A stretch of 8,409 nt of DNA from a bacterium (GTDB lineage Bacteria; Cyanobacteriota; Vampirovibrionia; Obscuribacterales; Obscuribacteraceae): contig JAUIJG010000225.1 of NCBI GenBank assembly GCA_030431355.1, forward strand, positions 1-8,409. The letters are read 5' to 3'. A program made the position numbers and the translations under genes. Positions within the stretch are counted from its first letter, which is position 1. Each line of letters begins with the position of its first letter. Below the pieces are notes generated by a model. That model was not told the origin of the DNA. It worked only from the letters and a program-made list of their open reading frames with translations, and made no database searches. This document shows, one piece after another, positions 1 through 6,656 of the stretch.

Positions 1-24
1 GTTAACTCTCAAGCTAGCCCGATT

Positions 25-48
25 GGCACCTGCGAAATAGGCAGGGCC
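25..48 (-). other. Stem-loop just downstream of the DUF4139 gene
   Basis: Read on the minus strand, GGC-CCTGC pairs with GCAGG-(T)-GCC around a 7-nt loop, with one bulged base. It starts about 14 bases after the TAA stop of the DUF4139 gene. No T-run follows, so it is not a convincing intrinsic terminator. It could stabilise the 3' end of the transcript or be chance. The remaining bases 1-61 show no other signal, and no downstream gene begins in the window. Confidence 0.3.
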
Positions 49-61
49 GGCTCTCTATTTT

Positions 62-1387
62 TTAGTAGCGGGTCTCGATTTCATAATCTATAAGGGTTTC
101 GCCTCTTTTCGGCACCTTGACCGTGAATTCGAATTTGGTGGAGCTAGTCTTCTTGTATTTATGGCTGGATGACTTTATCTTCCAGTCTCCATAAGCATGC
201 TCGATGGCGGTAATCTCCACATCTTCATCTTTGTGGTTGCGTAATGAGATCTGGAAGCTGGCTCTGGTAACACGTTTGCTCGGTCTGGTCATGGCCAGCT
301 GTTTTCTCTCGCCCACCAGGTCGAAAGCGTCGCCGATATACAATCTGACCTTTTCGTCTCTGGGGGTATGGTCGATCAGGTCTTCTCCGACAAATTGCAG
401 GGCACCGTCCGAGTCTTTTTTATAAACTCGGACCTTTCCTTTAGGAAGAGCCATGCCCAGATTGTTTTTCTGGGTATTGTCTATCTCCAGTTTTACGTTT
501 ACTTTTTTCTGGTTGTTCTGACCACCGTATACACCCCTGTTACTGCCCTGGGGTTCAAAAATATAGAGTTTCTTAGTTGGTACACCGTTAGCGTTGAAGA
601 GACTCATCTGTTTGGTCTCGTTATTGTTCACGTTGGTGGTTCCGGCCAGGCTATAGAGATGATACTCGGCGAAGGTCTTCTCTGAAAACTGATTGGGCAT
701 GGCTGATTCGGCCATGGCGGTCTTCATCATATAGGAACGATGTCTGGGCGCCGATGGAGTTACCCGGTGAACATCTCCTGCCAGGAGCTTTAGAGCGGCG
801 TTTTTGTAGGATGTGCCGGTTTTGTTGTCGATGGTAACCCAGCTTGTAAGATCGGCTTTTGTGTCGTCGGCATTGGCCACGGCGACATAGTCGCACCGCC
901 ATTTAATGCCTTTTGTCTGGTAGCTGATCTCTGTGTCGTGCACTCCGCCCCTGGTGGCTTCCAGCTTCCAGAGCAACGCCGGTTTCGGGACCAGGTCTGC
1001 CGGCAATTTAGAGATGTTCAGCTCTCCACCGGGTGAGACTACAATGCCTTCACTGGTTTTGAGGACTATGCCTGAATGCTTGGTGCGAGGATTGCCATTG
1101 GTATCAACTATGGTGACAATGGGCGGATTGAGCAATTCGCCGGTGGTCTCCACGGTGCCGCCGCTATTTGTGTACCGCTTTAGAGTAATGGTCTCTCCAA
1201 CCAATTTGTTCAGGATGGTATCTCTGTCCATCACGTCATACTGGTAATTTTGTTCTCTGACAACCACTGAATTAGGCGCGGTTAGCGATAAGAAGTTCAC
1301 AGTTGTGGGATCGATGGCGGCTGCCACATCGGCGAAGCGCAAAAAGTTGATTCCCTTATCCAACTCGACTTCTCTAACATCCTTCAC
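62..1387 (-). CDS. DUF4139 domain-containing protein (open frame lacking its true N-terminus)
   Basis: Uncharacterised protein of the DUF4139 family; no enzymatic or structural role can be assigned. The open frame begins at a GTG and gives 441 residues. Family-type features include the opening KDVREVELDKGINFLRF and DVAAAIDPTTVNF stretches, an EQNYQYD segment near residue 45, and the central WRCDYVAVANADD, WVTIDNKTGTSYKNA and LLAGDVHRV block near residues 162-207. The C-terminal half is beta-rich and basic (KVRLYIGDAFDLVGER, then ETLIDYEIETRY at the end). Members of this family usually carry a signal peptide and a TIYNQNF-type motif before this point. Here the motif is encoded in the same frame immediately upstream (TIYNQNFGLVKD), but no ATG, GTG or TTG start precedes it before an in-frame stop at 1526-1528. 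The GTG is therefore probably an artefact of a frameshift, not the real start. The 441 downstream codons have no further disruption. The gene follows lpxC at operon-like spacing, so an envelope or periplasmic location is plausible by inference only. Confidence 0.85.
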   Translation of the reverse strand: MKDVREVELDKGINFLRFADVAAAIDPTTVNFLSLTAPNSVVVREQNYQYDVMDRDTILNKLVGETITLKRYTNSGGTVETTGELLNPPIVTIVDTNGNPRTKHSGIVLKTSEGIVVSPGGELNISKLPADLVPKPALLWKLEATRGGVHDTEISYQTKGIKWRCDYVAVANADDTKADLTSWVTIDNKTGTSYKNAALKLLAGDVHRVTPSAPRHRSYMMKTAMAESAMPNQFSEKTFAEYHLYSLAGTTNVNNNETKQMSLFNANGVPTKKLYIFEPQGSNRGVYGGQNNQKKVNVKLEIDNTQKNNLGMALPKGKVRVYKKDSDGALQFVGEDLIDHTPRDEKVRLYIGDAFDLVGERKQLAMTRPSKRVTRASFQISLRNHKDEDVEITAIEHAYGDWKIKSSSHKYKKTSSTKFEFTVKVPKRGETLIDYEIETRY

Positions 1388-1565
1388 CAGTCCAAAATTC
1401 TGGTTGTATATGGTCAGGGCTATTCCTTTTGAGCTTTTGCTGGTTGAGCTTTTGCTGGTAACTTGTTTCTCCTGACCGATAACCGGCAGGGCGTTTTGAA
1501 TACCCAGATACTCCCAGGGTAATGGCTAGTTTTGCGAGTTTAGCTTTTTGCACGATTGACCTCAT
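1374..1565 (-). pseudogene. Frameshifted 5' end (signal peptide) of the DUF4139 gene
   Basis: An ATG at 1565, 39 bp after the lpxC stop, opens a 63-codon frame beginning MRSIVQKAKLAKLAITLGVSG. This has a basic start and then a hydrophobic stretch, as in a signal peptide. The frame then turns into polar, unnatural-looking sequence and stops at 1374. Removing one base, most simply one G of the GGG at 1503-1505, changes the continuation to GIQNALPVIGQEKQVTS and joins it to TIYNQNFGLVKD of the main DUF4139 frame. The repaired gene would run 1565-62 and encode about 500 residues. A purine-rich AAGAAG lies about 12 bases before the ATG as a weak ribosome binding site. It is seen directly that the two halves are in different frames. 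Whether this is a real mutation, programmed frameshifting or a sequencing or assembly error cannot be decided here; no slippery heptamer is evident. Confidence 0.72.
1430..1459 (-). repeat. Perfect 15-bp tandem duplication coding for TSKSS-TSKSS
   Basis: Two adjacent identical 15-bp copies (1430-1444 and 1445-1459; minus-strand unit ACCAGCAAAAGCTCA). In the frame of the DUF4139 domain they encode TSKSS twice, in the presumed linker between signal peptide and conserved motif. The length is a multiple of three, so the duplication itself keeps frame and does not cause the neighbouring frameshift. Confidence 0.9.
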
Positions 1566-1604
1566 TCAATTTGATACTTCTTAAATCAGCGGGACTTCCC
1601 AAAA

Positions 1605-2456
1605 TCAGTGAGAATTCTCAAGTTCTTCTTTGAGCCGTTTAGCCATCTCGACATCGATTGCATGACCGCCCCGAATACTTATAAAGTCTGCCTTAATCGC
1701 TAGAGGATTGACTCCACATAGCATCAAGTCGCCGATAACATCCAGGAGTTTATGTCGCACCGGCTCGTCCGGCGACTTCAGTGGCATTGTGAAATCGTCA
1801 TTTGTATAGCTCACCACATCTTTGTCGAAACCGAGCATCTGATGTTCGATAAGAGGACCGAAAGTTCTGGCTTCCGCCACCAGATTCATATCTTCTCCAT
1901 GGCTCCAGCTTCCCCACATCTTTCCGATTTTCGGATGTTTCATGTCGAGCAGGTAAGTCACTGAAAAACGATCGGACGGGAGAGCCATCAGGCTGCGTTG
2001 ACCGTCTTTCAATATGATCGGTTGATTCAGCTCGATAGAAGGTTCCGGGATGGGATTGAGCAAGTTACTCTCTTTGAGCAGTTCAATCCACAGGTCGCAG
2101 CTTCCGTTTCCCATGGGTAACTCTGGTCCGAGAACCTCTATGTACATGTCCTCAATACCTGCCAGGGCAAGCGCGCATAGAATGTGTTCGACGAAGCAAA
2201 CTCTTACTTTACCTTCTCCTAATGCGGTATTGCGGGTAGTGCTGATTACCGAATCGGCGTGGGCTTTGACCATAAGCCGTTCTTCGGTATCGGCATTTTC
2301 GAAGCCGCCGGGGGAAAGTATAAAGTAAATCCCACTACCTTTGTCGGCTCGGTAGAGATTTACTCTAACAGGTTGCCTGGAAGTGAGACCCTGACCTGTC
2401 AGCGTGGCGGCAGGATTTTCCAGAATTGGGATTGAGTTGGAAGTGGTCTGGGGCAT
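1605..2456 (-). CDS. lpxC: UDP-3-O-acyl-N-acetylglucosamine deacetylase LpxC
   Basis: Zinc amidase that removes the acetyl group from UDP-3-O-acyl-GlcNAc in the cytoplasm, the committed step of lipid A synthesis. The 283-residue length is close to the usual 300 or so. Visible family motifs are TLTGQGL at 18-24, VEHIL at 89-93 (E90 expected as general base, H91 a zinc ligand), MGNGSCD at 115-121, EARTFG at 195-200, and RHKLLDVIGDL at 234-244 (H235 and D239 as the other zinc ligands, K236 conserved). GGHAID at 263-268 supplies the catalytic-site histidine H265. All expected catalytic residues are present. One departure is T25, where most LpxC proteins have histidine in GVGLH. No FabZ fusion is present. 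The ATG lies 13 bp after the lpxD stop, with AGGTAAAG as ribosome binding site, so the two genes are almost certainly cotranscribed. The next gene is DUF4139, not fabZ or lpxA. Confidence 0.96.
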   Translation of the reverse strand: MPQTTSNSIPILENPAATLTGQGLTSRQPVRVNLYRADKGSGIYFILSPGGFENADTEERLMVKAHADSVISTTRNTALGEGKVRVCFVEHILCALALAGIEDMYIEVLGPELPMGNGSCDLWIELLKESNLLNPIPEPSIELNQPIILKDGQRSLMALPSDRFSVTYLLDMKHPKIGKMWGSWSHGEDMNLVAEARTFGPLIEHQMLGFDKDVVSYTNDDFTMPLKSPDEPVRHKLLDVIGDLMLCGVNPLAIKADFISIRGGHAIDVEMAKRLKEELENSH

Positions 2457-2469
2457 TTCTTTACCTGAT

Positions 2470-3603
2470 TCAGGCTTGTTCCTGTAATTGTTTATCCAGT
2501 AGTCTCTGTTCTAGTTGATTAATACGCTCTTTTAAATCTTTTATCTCGGAAGCCATCTTAGGCAATTTCTTCGTGTAGTTGTTGACTTTGAAGAAGTCCC
2601 TGGCTGGAACAGCGGGCATGCCCACCTGGATCTCTCTTTCCGGCACGTCACGAATGACCGCCGCGCAACCTTCTAAAATGGCGTCTTTGCCGACTCTTAC
2701 ATGGTCGCTTACCCTTACGCCACCAGCAAGAATTGCTCTGTCGCCAATTTTGCAGGAACCTCCGACGGCGGTTTGACCGACCACGATGGTGTCCTGACCG
2801 AATTGACAGTTATGGGCTACCAGTACGAGGTTGTCTATCTTCGTACCCTGACCGATTACGGTGGCGCCTATGGTGGCACGATCTACGGTGGCGCAAGCAC
2901 CGATTTCCACATCGTCTTCGATTATTACTATGCCAATTTGAGGAATCTTAAGGAGGGGATTTCTGTCATCGGTCATCTGGTCGCGCTTGCCTTTGGTAAG
3001 CAGCTCGGCATTGGCGGGACGCTCTGTTGTATAGCCGAAACCATCGGCTCCGATGTTGGCTCCTTGTTGTAAGGTTACCCGGTTTCCGATTCTCACATAA
3101 TCGGCGATCAAACATCCGGGATGGATAAGACAGTTGTCGCCGATGGTGACCTTGCCGCCGACCACAGTGTGGGGGAGGATGAATGTGCCAGCTCCCACTT
3201 TGCTGTTTGGACCGATTACCACATAAGGACCGATGGATGCTTCTTCGGACACTTCGGCCGAAGGATCCACCACCGCTGTTTCATGGATGCCTTTGGCGGG
3301 GAGGAATCGCTGGGGTTTGAGAGCGGTACAGATCTTTTGAATCGCCAGTTTCGGCCGCTCTACGGTTATGAGGATTTGCTCTTCGTCTTTGGAACTGGTT
3401 CCCTGGGGAACAATGACTATCTTCGCTTTGCATTCATCCAATCTTTTCAAAAGGGCTGCATCAGTAACAAGGGCGATATCTTCCCTGGTGGCGCTCATCG
3501 GGTCCACTGCGATTCCTGTAACCGTTGTGTTGCCGTCGCCTTCAACTTTTCCACCTATAAAACCGGCTATCTGGGTGGCTGACATTGGCATAGGAAGTTT
3601 CAT
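2470..3603 (-). CDS. lpxD: UDP-3-O-(3-hydroxyacyl)glucosamine N-acyltransferase LpxD
   Basis: Adds the second 3-hydroxyacyl chain, from acyl-ACP, to the 2-amino group of UDP-3-O-acyl-glucosamine, the step after LpxC in lipid A synthesis. The 377 residues comprise an N-terminal nucleotide-binding domain (about 5-100), a left-handed beta-helix of hexapeptide repeats (about 105-340; for example EASIGPYVVIGPNSKVGAG) and a C-terminal coiled coil (about 350-377). IGADGFGY at 184-191 is a hallmark of LpxD as opposed to LpxA. The expected catalytic histidine is H264 in VAHNCQFG. Compared with the E. coli enzyme of about 341 residues there is an insertion near 193-218, between GFGY and KIPQIG, and a longer tail. 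The ATG is preceded by a good ribosome binding site, AGGTGA, about eight bases upstream. The gene lies just after an intrinsic terminator, which suggests its own promoter or controlled read-through, but I could not identify a convincing promoter in the 63 bp between terminator and start. Confidence 0.96.
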   Translation of the reverse strand: MKLPMPMSATQIAGFIGGKVEGDGNTTVTGIAVDPMSATREDIALVTDAALLKRLDECKAKIVIVPQGTSSKDEEQILITVERPKLAIQKICTALKPQRFLPAKGIHETAVVDPSAEVSEEASIGPYVVIGPNSKVGAGTFILPHTVVGGKVTIGDNCLIHPGCLIADYVRIGNRVTLQQGANIGADGFGYTTERPANAELLTKGKRDQMTDDRNPLLKIPQIGIVIIEDDVEIGACATVDRATIGATVIGQGTKIDNLVLVAHNCQFGQDTIVVGQTAVGGSCKIGDRAILAGGVRVSDHVRVGKDAILEGCAAVIRDVPEREIQVGMPAVPARDFFKVNNYTKKLPKMASEIKDLKERINQLEQRLLDKQLQEQA

Positions 3604-3666
3604 TGATTTTTCACCTGTTGAAATTTGTATGGAGCCTGTTTAGCAGACGATTGGAAAGGTATCTGG

Positions 3667-3710
3667 AAAAAATACTGGCGGTGCCTCCGATAGAAAACAC
3701 CGCCAATATT
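3667..3710 (-). terminator. Intrinsic terminator between ompH and lpxD
   Basis: On the minus strand, AATATTGGCGGTG pairs with CACCGCCAGTATT, a 13-bp stem with one G-U pair, around a 14-nt loop. Six Ts (3672-3667) follow and overlap the stem base. The stem begins 26 bp after the ompH stop. The opposite strand has no T-run after the stem, so termination is directional and matches the gene orientation. The loop contains GGAGG, with no start codon at a useful distance. Confidence 0.88.
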
Positions 3711-3736
3711 GAATTTGATTGAGGGTTCTCGAAGTT

Positions 3737-4252
3737 CTATTTCGTTTTGGTGTCGCTTTTCTCATGGGCAGCGGCTATTCTCTGCACCACAGCGTTGGTG
3801 ATGTCTGTTCCGCCAACGAGGATAACGCTCTTCTCAAGAACCGTGTCTAGATTTTTTGCTTTGGCTTCTGCTTTGATTGCAGCCATCAGCTCGTCTTTGA
3901 GCATTTTGTCTTTAGCTATCAGTTTTTTCTGGTAGTTGCTTACTTCCAGATCAATCTGGCCTTGAAGCTTCTTCTGAAGCGCTTGCAGCTCTTCTTTGGA
4001 CTTCTTGTTTTTCTTAGCTACCTGGAAGTCTTTGTTACTTCTTTCGATCATTTTGTGGAGACGCTCTTCTTCAGCTTTTAGATTTTTCTCGAGCTCTTTC
4101 ACTTTGGGGTATTTGTCCAGAACAGTCTTCAGTTCAACAACACCGATTCTCTGGGTGTTGGCGGTCTGGGCCGAGGCTGCCAGATTGATGGTGGTGGTAC
4201 CTGCGATCATTAATGCACTCAGTAGAGTAGCGATTTTGCCTTTTGTGAGCAT
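3737..4252 (-). CDS. skp: OmpH/Skp-family periplasmic chaperone
   Basis: Skp-type chaperones hold unfolded outer-membrane proteins in the periplasm and deliver them to the BAM complex. The 171-residue length fits the family. Residues 1-28 form a signal peptide, with a basic start, a hydrophobic core and a likely cut after ASA. The mature part begins with RIGVVELKTVLDKYPKV, the usual short beta strand. It continues as a long lysine- and glutamate-rich helical hairpin (about 52-135), the tentacle of Skp. The end, NLDTVLEKSVILVGGTDIT, returns to the core and matches the conserved OmpH C-terminal motif. The ATG has GGAG six bases upstream. The gene follows bamA after 111 bp, as in many diderms, and an intrinsic terminator follows it. 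A TAAAAT (plus positions 4315-4320) in the bamA-ompH gap could be a -10 box, but no good -35 accompanies it. Family assignment is firm; orthology to E. coli Skp in detail is inferred. Confidence 0.92.
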   Translation of the reverse strand: MLTKGKIATLLSALMIAGTTTINLAASAQTANTQRIGVVELKTVLDKYPKVKELEKNLKAEEERLHKMIERSNKDFQVAKKNKKSKEELQALQKKLQGQIDLEVSNYQKKLIAKDKMLKDELMAAIKAEAKAKNLDTVLEKSVILVGGTDITNAVVQRIAAAHEKSDTKTK

Positions 4253-4363
4253 TCTTCTCTCCGTCGTTCCTGTCTTATACTTGATTTGTAGCTAAACACG
4301 CCTGACAATCGGCGATTTTACACCATTGTTCCGTCGGCGGTCCCGGTCTTGTTTCTAACCTTA

Positions 4364-6448
4364 TTAAAACTTCTCTCCAAATCCCACGGTGAAACGCGGT
4401 GTCCAGCCACCGGTTGCTGCTGTGAGTAATGGGATACCGTAATCGAGACGCACCAGACCGAGCATGGGAAGCTTGACTCTCAGACCGATACCGACCGAGG
4501 CACCCATATTGGTTCGACCGAAAAGGCTGTTGGATAGTCCGTTTCCGGATACGCCGCCGATGTCGAAGAAGGCTGCTGCTTTGACATGCTTGTCAATAAC
4601 TTTGGCGACCTTCGAGCTCTTGGGCAGGGGCAGCCTCGTTCTTACTTCCGCGGTGGCCATCAACATCGATGTTCCGGTTCCCAGGTCCGAAAACTGTCTG
4701 TATCCTCGAATTCCGTTCCAGCCGCCGAGGCGATATTGGGCAAACTGAGGCATTCCGCCCAGCGCTCCGCCGCCCTGCATGTTCAGGGCAAGGGTTGTGG
4801 ACTTACCGAGGGGGATAAATTTACTGACACTGGCGCCGGCTTTGGCGAAACTGCTGCCGTTAATACCGAGAGACGGGCCGGCGGAGAGTTTTGCGAAGGT
4901 TCCTTTGGTTGCGTCTATGTAGGCATCCCGGGTATCGTATGTCAGTGATGGCTTCAAGGAGAAGAAGGTTCCTCCCTTGAGTTGGTCCTGACGAACTGTG
5001 CCTGCCAGGGCGTTAGCTCCGTCTATAGTGCTTGCCTTGCCCAGATCGAGAGCCCTCTGGGCCATATTTTCCAGAGCACCTCCGGTACTTAAATAATCGC
5101 CCAGGTCTGTGAGTCGAGTATTTTCGCCCATCAGCCCCAGGTTGAGATGGAAGTTCTTCTTCAATGGTTTGGAGAGAGTGACACTGGCTCCAAGGGATCT
5201 TTGCTGGGCTTGGTCTATAAGAAGACTGGCGTAATTCCGCCCGAACCCGCTGACTTGAAGCGATGTATCTGTTCCTCGTAGATGGGGCTCCACCCAATTG
5301 GCTTCCAGTTGATAGGTGCGCTGGGTAGGCAGAAAGGCGTTGCCGCCGTTATTTATGGAGTTGTTTATGTTTCCGAAAACTCCGGAGCCTACCTGACCGT
5401 TGAAAGATACAACCTGACCTTTGCCGCGGAAATTGGCGTCGGAGAAGCTCAGGGAGCCGAAAGGACCGGCCACCGAATCGACACCACCGCCGAGTCCGAC
5501 TGAACCAGTACGCTTTTCGTCCACTTCCACTTTGAGGACGAACTTATTTGGGTCTTCCGGTGAAGGCTGCAAACTTCTTCTTATGTCCTGGAAGTAACCC
5601 CGGCCATAAAGTTCTTTCAGATCCTGGGTGAGCTGCGCTTCGTTGTAGACCGAACCTTCCTGGATTTTGATGGCATTTCTGACGATGTAATCTTTCGTCT
5701 TTCTATTGCCCGCGATTTCAATCTTGGCTACTTCTCCCTCATTGATTTTCAGAGCGACGCTTCCATCGGGATAGTCTTTGACGTCGGTAACCCTGGCAAG
5801 AAGGAAGCCTTTGTCGTGATAAAGCTCTTCCAACTTCTCTATGGACTGGGAGAGCTGGTTCAGGTTCTGGGGTTTACCGAGCTGGTTGGCAAATATTTTG
5901 GATATCTCTTTCGAATCGATTACGTTGTTGCCCTGGAAGGAAAACTGCGTTACCGGCGCGTTTTCCACCACGCGAATCTTGAGAAGCACTCCGCTGGAGG
6001 TTTTCTCCGGCACTACTTGCAGAGACTTGTCGTCGAAGTAGCCCATTTCGTTAATCGCTTGCAGGTCGTCAAGAATCTGACCGCGATCGAATCTGTCACC
6101 GCGCTTTGTTTTCAGGACGTTGGTAATAGCTTCGGTCGGTACCAGTCGATTGCCCTGAATCTGTATGTCGTCCACGCTGAGGGTGGCGGTGCTTTCCCCT
6201 TTCGAGTCGTCAGCCTGGGCCTGCTCTTCAATTAGTTTTGGCGAGAGTTCATCCGCTTCGTTTTCATTCTCAGAAATTTCGGCTTCCATTACCGGTGAGG
6301 ATTTATCCGAAAGGGATGTCTTCTCCTGTGCACCGGAATCCTGGGCCCATACTAGTGAGGATGAGCTGAGCGGCAGCGTGTTGCCGAGCAGGATCAGCGA
6401 AGCTGCTGCGAAGGAAGAAACCAGTCTTTTGAATCTTTTCTCTTTCAC
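4364..6448 (-). CDS. bamA: Outer-membrane protein assembly factor BamA (Omp85 family)
   Basis: BamA is the outer-membrane core of the machine that folds and inserts beta-barrel proteins. From the GTG start chosen here it has 694 residues. These comprise a signal peptide (about 1-35, KEKRFKRL then a hydrophobic run ending LVWAQ), an acidic low-complexity linker (about 37-88), three POTRA domains (about 90-162, 164-240 and 241-311) and a 16-strand-type barrel (about 312-694). POTRA signatures include IQIQGNRLVP, FSFQGNNVI and IEIAGNRKT, each beginning a repeat. The barrel has YDTRD near 504 and GIRGYR near 579, the conserved lid-loop motif. It ends in phenylalanine (FTVGFGEKF), as expected of an outer-membrane targeting signal. 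Three POTRAs rather than five resembles cyanobacterial Omp85. An in-frame TTG at 6556 would add 36 residues, but those residues would bury the signal peptide and the TTG has no clear ribosome binding site. TamA or TpsB relatives are less likely given the POTRA arrangement and the ompH-lpxD-lpxC neighbours. Confidence 0.93.
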   Translation of the reverse strand: MKEKRFKRLVSSFAAASLILLGNTLPLSSSSLVWAQDSGAQEKTSLSDKSSPVMEAEISENENEADELSPKLIEEQAQADDSKGESTATLSVDDIQIQGNRLVPTEAITNVLKTKRGDRFDRGQILDDLQAINEMGYFDDKSLQVVPEKTSSGVLLKIRVVENAPVTQFSFQGNNVIDSKEISKIFANQLGKPQNLNQLSQSIEKLEELYHDKGFLLARVTDVKDYPDGSVALKINEGEVAKIEIAGNRKTKDYIVRNAIKIQEGSVYNEAQLTQDLKELYGRGYFQDIRRSLQPSPEDPNKFVLKVEVDEKRTGSVGLGGGVDSVAGPFGSLSFSDANFRGKGQVVSFNGQVGSGVFGNINNSINNGGNAFLPTQRTYQLEANWVEPHLRGTDTSLQVSGFGRNYASLLIDQAQQRSLGASVTLSKPLKKNFHLNLGLMGENTRLTDLGDYLSTGGALENMAQRALDLGKASTIDGANALAGTVRQDQLKGGTFFSLKPSLTYDTRDAYIDATKGTFAKLSAGPSLGINGSSFAKAGASVSKFIPLGKSTTLALNMQGGGALGGMPQFAQYRLGGWNGIRGYRQFSDLGTGTSMLMATAEVRTRLPLPKSSKVAKVIDKHVKAAAFFDIGGVSGNGLSNSLFGRTNMGASVGIGLRVKLPMLGLVRLDYGIPLLTAATGGWTPRFTVGFGEKF

Positions 6449-6454
6449 GAATAA

Positions 6455-6460
6455 CCTATT
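6455..6460 (-). promoter_or_regulatory. Ribosome binding site supporting the bamA GTG start
   Basis: AATAGG on the minus strand ends six bases before the GTG at 6448. It is a modest site, but the typical signal peptide begins right after this GTG, which favours it over the upstream in-frame TTG at 6556. Confidence 0.5.
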
Positions 6461-6586
6461 TCCAGCTGGGGGCTTTGTAGAGGGTAATCCGGTCGCCAAT
6501 TGCCGGTGGTGAACGGGCTCAATTTTGAATCTACAGATTCGAATCAAGTGCACCAACTCTGGAGCTTGAGTACGAGCCTCGGCGCC

Positions 6587-6614
6587 ATTTTATCATGATG
6601 GCGGAACATGCCAA
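6587..6614 (-). promoter_or_regulatory. Sigma70-like promoter for bamA
   Basis: On the minus strand the -35 box is TTGGCA (6614-6609), five of six consensus bases. After a 16-bp spacer the -10 box is TAAAAT (6592-6587), also five of six. The expected transcription start is near 6580, giving a leader of about 130 bases before the GTG of bamA. An imperfect dyad (GGAACA at 6603-6608, TGTTCC at 6617-6622) brackets the -35 box, and another (CGCCAT at 6583-6588, ATGGCG at 6598-6603) overlaps the -10 box. Both could be regulator sites. No experimental support is available here. Confidence 0.6.
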
Positions 6615-6640
6615 GGTGTTCCTGGGTTGGTGATTAGATT

Positions 6641-6656
6641 CGCTTGATGTCAAGCG
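6641..6656. promoter_or_regulatory. Perfect 7-2-7 inverted repeat upstream of the bamA promoter
   Basis: CGCTTGA-TG-TCAAGCG is a perfect dyad with a two-base centre, lying about 27 bp upstream of the -35 box of the bamA promoter candidate. Its geometry suits a dimeric DNA-binding regulator acting from an activator position. With only a two-base centre it cannot form an RNA hairpin without losing its inner pairs. The regulator is unknown. The TTGACA inside its minus strand is a perfect -35 hexamer but has no -10 partner at a proper distance. Confidence 0.45.

Noticed and set aside
3121..3582. A 153-codon open frame on the plus strand within lpxD
   Set aside because: It lies wholly antisense to a well-supported lpxD and its translation has no recognisable domain; the codon structure follows the minus-strand gene.
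3684..3697. GGAGG in the terminator loop as a ribosome binding site
   Set aside because: No start codon lies at proper spacing, and it falls in the loop of the terminator.
4299..4314. CGCC/GGCG stem in the bamA-ompH gap as a possible terminator
   Set aside because: The stem has only four base pairs and no real T-run follows.
5013..5297. A 94-codon minus-strand open frame inside bamA
   Set aside because: It overlaps the barrel-coding part of bamA in another frame, and its translation is basic low-complexity without motifs.
5816..6235. A 139-codon plus-strand open frame within bamA
   Set aside because: Antisense to the POTRA-coding region, with no domain signature; a shadow frame.
6645..6652. 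Perfect TTGACA -35 hexamer on the minus strand
   Set aside because: No -10-like hexamer occurs 16-18 bp downstream; the hexamer is part of the CGCTTGA inverted repeat.
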